NCBI GenBank assembly: GCA_937922775.1
Contig: CALAKE010000711.1
Location: forward strand, 1 to 5,348
Direction of reading: 5' to 3'
From: an uncultured bacterium
Lineage (GTDB): Bacteria > Acidobacteriota > UBA890
DNA length: 5,348 nt
Notes under the pieces: model-generated
What the model was told of the DNA's origin: nothing
What the model saw: the letters and a program-made list of their open reading frames with translations, nothing else
Databases searched by the model: none
Program-made: the position numbers and the translations under genes
Part shown: positions 1 to 5,348 of the stretch, in pieces
How the letters are laid out: the number at the start of each line of letters is the position of its first letter
Numbering within the stretch: position 1 is the stretch's first letter

Positions 1-1793
1 GTCGCCGGTCGCACCTCGAAATCACCGTGCGGCAGCTCGCGATGTGGTTTGTCGGCATTCACGCGAGTCCACTCTTCTTCCGGTGAGAGACTGTAGACCA
101 AAGGACCGCGCTCAATGGCATAGGCCTGGTTGTAGCGATTCGTGATCTTCGGCCGCATGGGGAAATGAAGTGTGACGCTGGTCCCTCCCGCGCCGCCATC
201 CTCGCCTTTGCCCCGCCATTCCCGTTCTAGCCGATGGAAGCCGCCAGGAGCCACATGTTCCGCCAAGCCGTCTTCAACTGCGATAGTGGCGCCCTCGGCC
301 CAGGCGGGCACCCGTAGCAGGAGCGGAAAACTGGCCGTTTGATCCGGACTCACCGTGATCGTCAGCGTCTCGCGAAACGGGTAGTCAGTGTCTACTACCA
401 CGGATACCGGCGTATCGCCGGAGTTGAAACGCGCCTCACTGGGGGCATACGCGACGGCGGCTATCCCATCGTCAGGCGTCTTCATCCACAGATGGGCGGC
501 GAGCTTGGGCCAGCCTTGATGCATGTTCGATGTGCAGCAGCCGTAGTTGGGCTCGAGTCCGTAGAGGTTGGATTCGGGGCCGTTGGTGCTCCACATATGA
601 TCGGGATTGATGGTGCATTGCACCTGGTTGGCCTGCTGGTCGTACTGATGCGCCCACATGTCGGGGGAAAACGTGGCGGGGAGCGCGTTGTAGGCAACCC
701 GCTCGAGGCGATCACCGATCGCAGCATCGCCAAACACGGAGAGGACGATCTCCAACGAGTACATCAGCTCGACCACAGAGCAGAGCTCGGTGCCCTGCAA
801 GGGGTTCCTACCCGACAAGCACTCGTCCCCCGTGAACATGCCGTTGATCTGGCCGTGGTAGCGGTCGAGAAAGGCCAGCATCTTCGCCGGAAACTCGCGA
901 TCGTCAGGCTGCTGATCGAGGCGCCATGAAAGGGCTGCCGCCTTGGGCGCCATTCCTGTGTTCACCACGTGCTTGTCCCAGGTCCACAGGCCTCGGCGCG
1001 GGGTGGGGAAGGCCATCTCGTCATCGGCGTATAGGGCCTTGTAGTCGGTGCCCTGCTCCCGCAGCAGCCGGGCAAGATCGAGCAGCCAGGTGTCGCCGGT
1101 GATTCCGTAGACGTGGAAGGCCGGTACGAGCCCCTCGAACCAGCGGTACTTGCCCCAGTTGAACAAGGGCCGCCGCTCCAAGCCCGGACCGAGCACCCTC
1201 AGGCTGGCCACCAGAGAGTCGAGGGCGCGCTCATCGCCCGTGGCGTCGTGGTATTGGGCGAGCATCTTCTGCACCAGCAAGATTGCCCACATGTCGTAGG
1301 GTTGCTCGCCAGGCTCGCTCGGCCAGTCCGGAACGGGCTCGAACCAACCATCGTGCCGCTGTCTCTCGATGATCTGGCCGACGTACCCGCTGACCTTGCT
1401 CTTCAGGGTGTCGTCGCCGAGAGTCCACGCGAGGGGAATCACACCGTCGAGCCAGTAGGGGGCCCTCTCCCAGCCCTCGGCGTCGCCGCCGAACCACTTG
1501 CTTTGGCCAACATCGGGCCAGAACCCGTCGAGGTGGCCGCTGAGGCCGTCGGCCTGGATGCGGAGTTGCCGGGCGAGCCAGCCGCGAGGCTGGATGGCGC
1601 CGAGGGGCAATGGGCGGAAGACCGGATCGGCGAGCCCAGGGAACGAGGATGCTCGCGGCCCGGCCGGATCTCTGCCGGCGCGACCACCGGCATCGGTGCT
1701 GGCACTTGCCGTGGCCGGAATCCCGGTCGTCGCCAGCGCGGATGCCCCGGCGGCCGCACGAGCAAGGAATTGACGCCTGTCGAGCGGTTTCAT
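1..1793 (-). CDS. Tat-exported GH127 (DUF1680) beta-L-arabinofuranosidase-like glycoside hydrolase, 3' end beyond window
   Basis: Reading the minus strand from an ATG at 1793-1791 gives 597 uninterrupted codons to the window edge, so the C-terminus is missing. The protein belongs to the DUF1680/GH127 family. Characterised members remove terminal beta-L-arabinofuranose from plant glycans or hydroxyproline-linked arabinans. Seen: a Tat signal (DRRQFLA, residues 5-11; hydrophobic stretch about 10-25; possible Ala-x-Ala cleavage near 27-31); the opening block PLGAIQPRGWL (64-73); an (alpha/alpha)6-type body with AEGWERAPYWLDG (105-117); GTELC (334-338); LEPNYGCCTSN (413-423); and the start of the beta-domains with YAIERGPLVYSL (558-569). 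By comparison with Bifidobacterium HypBA1, Glu336, Cys338, Cys419 and Cys420 should bind zinc, Cys419 should be the nucleophile and Glu324 the acid/base; this alignment is my inference. Family members are usually somewhat longer, so perhaps 50-100 residues are missing. A strong AGGAGG five bases upstream fixes the start. The exact substrate is unknown; related GH146-like specificity is possible. Confidence 0.92.
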   Translation of the reverse strand, partial: MKPLDRRQFLARAAAGASALATTGIPATASASTDAGGRAGRDPAGPRASSFPGLADPVFRPLPLGAIQPRGWLARQLRIQADGLSGHLDGFWPDVGQSKWFGGDAEGWERAPYWLDGVIPLAWTLGDDTLKSKVSGYVGQIIERQRHDGWFEPVPDWPSEPGEQPYDMWAILLVQKMLAQYHDATGDERALDSLVASLRVLGPGLERRPLFNWGKYRWFEGLVPAFHVYGITGDTWLLDLARLLREQGTDYKALYADDEMAFPTPRRGLWTWDKHVVNTGMAPKAAALSWRLDQQPDDREFPAKMLAFLDRYHGQINGMFTGDECLSGRNPLQGTELCSVVELMYSLEIVLSVFGDAAIGDRLERVAYNALPATFSPDMWAHQYDQQANQVQCTINPDHMWSTNGPESNLYGLEPNYGCCTSNMHQGWPKLAAHLWMKTPDDGIAAVAYAPSEARFNSGDTPVSVVVDTDYPFRETLTITVSPDQTASFPLLLRVPAWAEGATIAVEDGLAEHVAPGGFHRLEREWRGKGEDGGAGGTSVTLHFPMRPKITNRYNQAYAIERGPLVYSLSPEEEWTRVNADKPHRELPHGDFEVRPA

Positions 1794-1798
1794 CTCAT

Positions 1799-1804
1799 CC
1801 TCCT
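1799..1804 (-). promoter_or_regulatory. Strong Shine-Dalgarno site of the GH127 gene
   Basis: On the minus strand AGGAGG lies five bases before the ATG at 1793-1791. Another ATG at 1798-1796 directly abuts this site and is followed after one codon by TGA, so it cannot be the start of the hydrolase. The site therefore decides the start codon and implies efficient translation. Confidence 0.85.
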
Positions 1805-1865
1805 GTCATCAGGCTGCCCAAATCCACGACCGGGGCCGAATCCACCGCGTAGCCGTCGGCCCTTC

Positions 1866-1998
1866 TTCGTCGCCATTCTTCGTGCCGATTTGAACTTCTG
1901 GCACTGCCCGGACGTCTTGTCCAAGGAAGCCGCCGAGATCCCTGACGCGGGCTGCGATATGCTGGACTCCAATCGCGGAAACCATTTTGTCGCCATTC
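1866..1998. repeat. Pair of 13-base direct repeats, 120 bases apart
   Basis: TTCGTCGCCATTC at 1866-1878 and TTTGTCGCCATTC at 1986-1998 differ at one base and are exactly 120 bases apart. On the minus strand both fall in the same reading frame and read R-M-A-T-K. The base differences across that stretch (CGA/AGA, ACA/ACG, AAA/AAG) are all synonymous. This could be a duplicated binding site for a regulator of the divergent promoters, a relic of a small duplicated coding unit, or chance. The sequence match is certain; any meaning is not. Confidence 0.4.
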
Positions 1999-2130
1999 GC
2001 GTTCTATATGGTAGCGCCGCAATGGAGTGATCGCTTGGTATTGTGCCCGCGCGGCCGCGATCCACCGAGATGATCAGGCTGAGACTTACGCCGCGTCGAA
2101 GACAGAACGAGCAACCGAGGTTGGTAGGTC

Positions 2131-4689
2131 ATGGAAAATCTATGGGAGGATCTCCGCTACGGGGTCCGCATGCTTCTGAAAAACCCCGGCTTCACCGCCG
2201 TCGCGGTTCTCGTGCTGGCGGTCGGAATTGGCGCGAATACGTCGATCTTCTCTCTGGTGAACTCGATTCTTCTGCGCCCCATCGTGGCGGAGGCTCCCGA
2301 CGAGTTGGTCGCCGTTTACAGCAAGAACACCGTCCGGCCTGATTCCTACCGGGGCCACTCCTACCTCAATTTCAGGGACCTTCGCGACGCCGACACCGTC
2401 TTTGTCAGCCTGATGGCCCACGACTTGACCATGGTCGGGCTGACGGAGGGTGAAAATACACGCCGTATTTTCGCCGAATTCTCCTCATCCAACTACTTTG
2501 ACACCTTCGGCGTCGCCCTCTTCCGCGGACGCACCTTCCTTCCCGAGGAGGAGACCCCGGGCAGTGAGATCCCGGTGGCGATCATCAGCTATGAGTATTG
2601 GAAACGACATGGGGAGGATCCCGACCTGGTAGGGAAGACGTTACGCGCGAATGGCCGCGTGCTATCGATCGTCGGAATCGCCCCGCCCGGCTTCACCGGG
2701 CGCACCGCGGTCATATCGCCGGAGCTGCATCTGCCGTTCGGCATGCACCACTTGCTGCAGAGCGACATCTTCAGCTCCGGTGACGGGCAAACCCTCGAAG
2801 ATCGCGACAACGGCAATCTGTTCATGGTCGGCCGGCTGCGCCCGGGCTTGAGCTACGAGGAGGCTGACGCGCAGCTCGAGGTCATATCCGGGCGGTTGGG
2901 AGAGGCGTTCCCGGCCATTAACGATGACTACACGTTTACGGTGGGGCCGCTCTCCAGGACCTCCATCGGCACGGACCCTCAAGATGACGACGCGCTCTCC
3001 GTCGTCGCCCTCGTGCTGATGGTGATGACCGGCATCGTGCTGTTGATCGCCTGCCTGAACCTGGCCAACATGATGTTCGCCAGGGGCACCGCGCGACGCA
3101 GGGAGTTCGCGATCCGCGTCGCCATCGGCGGCGGCCGGGTGCGCATCCTGCGCCAGCTGCTGACGGAAGGCCTGCTGCTATCGGTTCTCGCCGGGGTCGC
3201 CAGCCTTTTCGTAGCCTCCTGGGCCGGCAATCTCCTGCAGTCGTCGATGTACGAGGTTCTCACCATGACCTCGATGTCGATGGACATCGTCATCAACACG
3301 GCTCCGGATCACCGCGTTCTCCTGGCGACGGTGGCGTTTTGTGTGTTCGGCACGGTCCTGTTCGGCTTCGGTCCGGCCTGGAAGCTGTCACAGCCGGACG
3401 TGATGGCGGACCTCAAGGAGCAGGCTGGAGAGACCCAGCAGAAGGGTCGACGGGGTGGGCTCTTCGCACGTCGCAACCTGTTGGTGGTCAGCCAGGTCGC
3501 GCTCTCGCTGGCTCTGCTCATAGCGGCCGGCCTCTTCGTGCGCGCCGCCCAGGAAGCTGCTGACACCGACCCCGGCTTCAGCCTGGAGGGCGGCATTCTC
3601 GCTGAAATCGACCCCTCTTTGGTTGGCTACGATGATCCCCGCAGCAGGGAGCTCTACCGAAGACTGAAGGAGACCCTGGAGAGCCTCCCCGGAATCGAGT
3701 CGACGAGCGTCGCGGGGACCGTACCCTACGGCAATGTCTCGGACAGCCGTCGTGTTCGGCGAGCCGAAGATCTGCCGACGACCTCGGCCAATGGTGACGA
3801 CGCGATCGAAACAGTCGGCGCTCGCTATGTCACTGTCGGGAATGAGTATTTCAGCACCTTGGGTGTACCCCTCCTGCGGGGGCGCGACTTCAGCCTCGCG
3901 GAGGCGGAATCCGACGGCGGACCCAGAGTGGCAATTGTCGATGAAGCTCTCGCTGGGAGGCTTTGGCCGGACGAAGATCCTGTCGGACGCTACATCGGCT
4001 TCGGCCGTGAGCCCGAAGATCGCGGCACGAACGAGATGGAGGTCGTCGGGGTCGTGCCGACGATTCGGGATGACATCTTCGGCAGCGACGATCGAGCGCA
4101 TGTCTACGTTCCCCATGGGCAGAACTTCCAGGCCGGGATGCACATCCACGTCCGCACAGCCGGCACGAGCGAGAGCGCCATGGCCTCATCGCTGCAGGCG
4201 ATTCGGCGAGAGCTCCAGGGAATAGACGAGACCCTTCCGATCTTGAAGCTGAAGACTCTGGAAGCTCACATTGACGGCAGCACGAGTCTCTGGCTGGTCC
4301 GGCTCGGGGCGAATGTCTTCGGCATCATCGGCGGGCTCGCCTTGTTCCTGTCGGTTGTGGGTGTCTACGGGGTGAAGGCATACACGGTTGCCCAGCGCAG
4401 CCGTGAGATCGGTATCCGGATGGCCATGGGGGCTACGACCGGCGACGCGCTCTGGCTGATCTTGCGGGAAGGCATGGTGCTGACCGCCGCCGGCCTGGTG
4501 TTGGGATTGCTCATTGCCGCCGTCCTTGCCCGCCTCCTGAGCAGCATGCTGTATGGAGTGAGTGCGCTCGATCCCCTGGCCTTCACGATCGCGCCTCTCA
4601 TCCTTGCCGCCGTCTCCCTCCTGGCTACCTATCTTCCAGCGCGGCGAGCGGCAGGTGTCGATCCCATAGTGGCCTTGCGGTATCAATGA
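2131..4689 (+). CDS. ADOP-family (duplicated MacB/FtsX-like) ABC-type permease
   Basis: A complete 852-residue inner-membrane protein of the acidobacterial duplicated orphan permease family. It is built as two fused MacB-like units, each with a periplasmic core and FtsX-type membrane helices. Seen: the family opening LWEDLRYGVRMLLKNPGFT (4-22); helix 1 about 20-46; first periplasmic core about 50-285, including PVAIISYEYW (148-157) and VGIAPPGFTGR (181-191); helices about 288-316, 342-366 and 395-416; helix 5 about 450-471; second periplasmic core about 475-720, with VDEALAGRLWPDEDPVGRYI (603-622); helices about 726-750, 777-803 and 814-836. Coupling segments follow helices 2 and 6 (EFAIRVAIGG, 325-334; EIGIRMAMGA, 759-768). 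It ends with LYGVSALDPLAF (807-818) and the typical LPARRAAGVDPIVALRYQ. Length and eight helices fit the family. The ATG is preceded by GAGG ten bases upstream. No ATPase gene is present in the window; by MacB analogy it might couple ATP hydrolysis to efflux or to periplasmic mechanotransmission, but ADOP function is not established. Confidence 0.95.
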   Translation: MENLWEDLRYGVRMLLKNPGFTAVAVLVLAVGIGANTSIFSLVNSILLRPIVAEAPDELVAVYSKNTVRPDSYRGHSYLNFRDLRDADTVFVSLMAHDLTMVGLTEGENTRRIFAEFSSSNYFDTFGVALFRGRTFLPEEETPGSEIPVAIISYEYWKRHGEDPDLVGKTLRANGRVLSIVGIAPPGFTGRTAVISPELHLPFGMHHLLQSDIFSSGDGQTLEDRDNGNLFMVGRLRPGLSYEEADAQLEVISGRLGEAFPAINDDYTFTVGPLSRTSIGTDPQDDDALSVVALVLMVMTGIVLLIACLNLANMMFARGTARRREFAIRVAIGGGRVRILRQLLTEGLLLSVLAGVASLFVASWAGNLLQSSMYEVLTMTSMSMDIVINTAPDHRVLLATVAFCVFGTVLFGFGPAWKLSQPDVMADLKEQAGETQQKGRRGGLFARRNLLVVSQVALSLALLIAAGLFVRAAQEAADTDPGFSLEGGILAEIDPSLVGYDDPRSRELYRRLKETLESLPGIESTSVAGTVPYGNVSDSRRVRRAEDLPTTSANGDDAIETVGARYVTVGNEYFSTLGVPLLRGRDFSLAEAESDGGPRVAIVDEALAGRLWPDEDPVGRYIGFGREPEDRGTNEMEVVGVVPTIRDDIFGSDDRAHVYVPHGQNFQAGMHIHVRTAGTSESAMASSLQAIRRELQGIDETLPILKLKTLEAHIDGSTSLWLVRLGANVFGIIGGLALFLSVVGVYGVKAYTVAQRSREIGIRMAMGATTGDALWLILREGMVLTAAGLVLGLLIAAVLARLLSSMLYGVSALDPLAFTIAPLILAAVSLLATYLPARRAAGVDPIVALRYQ

Positions 4690-4734
4690 GCGTCGACATC
4701 TACACCCCACGATGGCCGAATCCATGCTTCAATT

Positions 4735-4791
4735 GCCAAGCAGGCCGTCGTGGAAGTGTGGTGGGTCTGGTTACATCACGGCCTGCTCGGC
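4735..4791. repeat. Interrupted inverted repeat after the ADOP gene, possible terminator or RNA hairpin
   Basis: AGCAGGCCGT at 4739-4748 is perfectly complementary to ACGGCCTGCT at 4778-4787. After one mismatch (4738/4788), three more pairs (GCC 4735-4737 with GGC 4789-4791) extend the arms to 13 pairs in 14 positions. The loop is 29 bases. It begins 46 bases after the permease stop codon, a plausible place for transcription to end. There is no run of T after it, and the loop is long for an intrinsic terminator. The alternatives are a Rho-related or processing hairpin, or a protein-binding inverted repeat in front of the downstream transporter gene. Confidence 0.5.
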
Positions 4792-4922
4792 TCGCGGACT
4801 CTCTGTACCTGGACGGTGATGGAGAGTAGCCGGCCCTTGCGCGATTGAGCTCAGTGAGCCCGGAGTGATCCGAGCGAGATACGAGAGATATCTGCGATCT
4901 TCGAGAAAGCCCATTGAGTCGA

Positions 4923-5348
4923 ATGGCTAGGAAGCCTGCCGTGCCCGACGCTACCCCAATCAGACTGGCCCGTGAAATGGGCTTGCTGGGGCTGGCCGCC
5001 ACCGGCATTTGCTCGATGATGGGGGCTGCGATCAACGTCATTCCCTTCATGATCCAGCGCAGCGTGCCGGGAATTGGTCCTTATGTCTTGCCCGCCTACC
5101 TATTTGCCGCGTTGCCGGCGATCTTCGCCGCGCTCGCCTACGCTATCTTGGCCTCGGCCATGCCGCGGGCGGGCGGTAGCTACATTTATGCCAGTCGCGG
5201 GCTGAACCCTTACCTGGGATTCGTGGCCAGCTTCTCGCAGTGGTTCGGATTATCGATCGCTATCGGCGTCGTCTCCTACGTGTTGATCCCGTTTCTACGC
5301 GACATCGCCGCCGCGCTCGGGTTGGACGCACTTGCCGCCGGCCTCGAT
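4923..5348 (+). CDS. APC-superfamily permease (amino acid/amine transporter type), N-terminal part
   Basis: The frame from the ATG at 4923 is open for 142 codons to the window edge; the family is usually about 430-550 residues, so only the first third is visible. It shows a short polar N-terminus, an amphipathic segment LAREMGLLGLAATG (15-28) like the APC lead-in to helix 1, and three hydrophobic helices at about 20-43, 52-79 and 97-125. The segment MPRAGGSYIYASRGLNPYLG (80-99) matches the conserved APC stretch between helices 2 and 3. The broken first helix reads SMMGAAIN (31-38), where most family members have GxMIGAGIF-like sequence, so the substrate may be atypical. The start is chosen because it gives the normal family N-terminus; a TTG three codons upstream is possible. 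The ribosome binding site is weak (GAGAAAG, 4903-4909). The frame is closed by TGA at 4866-4868. It probably imports an amino acid or amine through the inner membrane by cation symport or exchange; the substrate cannot be named. Confidence 0.85.
   Translation, partial: MARKPAVPDATPIRLAREMGLLGLAATGICSMMGAAINVIPFMIQRSVPGIGPYVLPAYLFAALPAIFAALAYAILASAMPRAGGSYIYASRGLNPYLGFVASFSQWFGLSIAIGVVSYVLIPFLRDIAAALGLDALAAGLD

Larger units (their letters stand above)
1794..2130. other. Divergent intergenic region between the GH127 gene and the ADOP permease
   Basis: These 337 bases separate two genes transcribed away from each other, so promoters for both should lie here. I see no convincing -35/-10 pair on either strand. 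The most AT-rich spot is around 2003-2010 (TCTATATG), without a properly spaced partner. Other structure: the NotI-type perfect palindrome CGCGGCCGCG at 2050-2059; ATCAGGCTG occurring at both 1808-1816 and 2073-2081; and a 13-base near-repeat described separately. The bases before the permease contain GAGG at 2117-2120, ten bases before its ATG, a modest ribosome binding site. A minus-strand reading frame crosses most of the region (2065-1790), but I do not regard it as a proven gene. There is no regulator gene such as the PadR-type ones often found next to ADOP permeases. Confidence 0.7.

Noticed and set aside
339..929. Plus-strand reading frame of 196 codons
   Set aside because: It lies wholly antisense to the well-supported GH127 gene, with no recognisable domain; long antisense frames are expected opposite high-GC coding sequence.
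2003..2010. TCTATATG as a -10 element for either divergent gene
   Set aside because: No -35-like hexamer at 16-18 bases on either strand; a single AT-rich octamer is not enough to call a promoter.
1113..2030. Plus-strand reading frame of 305 codons
   Set aside because: Most of it is antisense to the N-terminal half of the GH127 gene, whose minus-strand translation has clear family motifs and a strong ribosome binding site. The plus frame reads as low-complexity Pro/Arg/Gly sequence and only its tail lies in the intergenic region.
2050..2059. Palindrome CGCGGCCGCG as an operator
   Set aside because: Pure G/C palindromes of this size arise often in high-GC DNA and there are no flanking symmetric bases.
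3388..4149. Minus-strand reading frame of 253 codons
   Set aside because: It is entirely inside the ADOP permease on the opposite strand and shows no family motif; a shadow frame.
4186..4725. Minus-strand reading frame of 179 codons
   Set aside because: It is antisense to the end of the ADOP gene and its composition (many Gln, His, Arg) is typical of the complement of membrane-helix codons.
4886..4893. AGATATCT palindrome upstream of the APC gene
   Set aside because: Only eight bases; pairing does not extend outward on either side, so it is likely chance.
4700..5050. Minus-strand reading frame of 116 codons across the gap and the start of the APC gene
   Set aside because: About a third of it is the complement of the APC coding sequence, it spans the inverted repeat and it shows no recognisable domain.

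Overview
The window is high-GC bacterial DNA carrying three protein genes, two of which run off an edge. The best clue to the host is the middle gene, a textbook ADOP-type (acidobacterial duplicated orphan permease) protein. These are abundant in Acidobacteriota and also occur in Gemmatimonadota and some other soil or marine lineages. A Tat-exported family 127 glycoside hydrolase fits the same kind of organism: free-living, Gram-negative-type and polysaccharide-degrading. The phylum is an inference from gene families; there is no rRNA or other marker here.

Layout. Positions 1-1793 (minus strand) hold a 597-codon, 3'-incomplete gene for a DUF1680/GH127 beta-L-arabinofuranosidase-like enzyme. 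It has a twin-arginine signal and an apparently intact zinc-thiolate active site. Positions 1794-2130 are a 337-base divergent intergenic region. It contains the strong ribosome binding site of the hydrolase, a 13-base direct repeat and no convincing promoter. Positions 2131-4689 (plus strand) encode the complete 852-residue ADOP permease. Positions 4690-4922 are an intergenic gap with a long interrupted inverted repeat. Positions 4923-5348 (plus strand) are the first 142 codons of an APC-superfamily permease.

How they may work together. The hydrolase would act outside the cytoplasm, releasing L-arabinofuranose from plant-type glycans or glycoproteins. The ADOP protein is a duplicated MacB/FtsX-type membrane protein with no ATPase gene beside it in the window. 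The APC protein is probably an amino-acid or amine transporter. The hydrolase is transcribed away from the other two, and the two plus-strand genes are separated by 233 bases with a potential hairpin, so a single operon or pathway is not supported. I found no RNA gene, CRISPR array, insertion sequence or recognisable new defence or mobile system. The long antisense reading frames opposite the hydrolase and the permease are explained as shadows of high-GC coding sequence.
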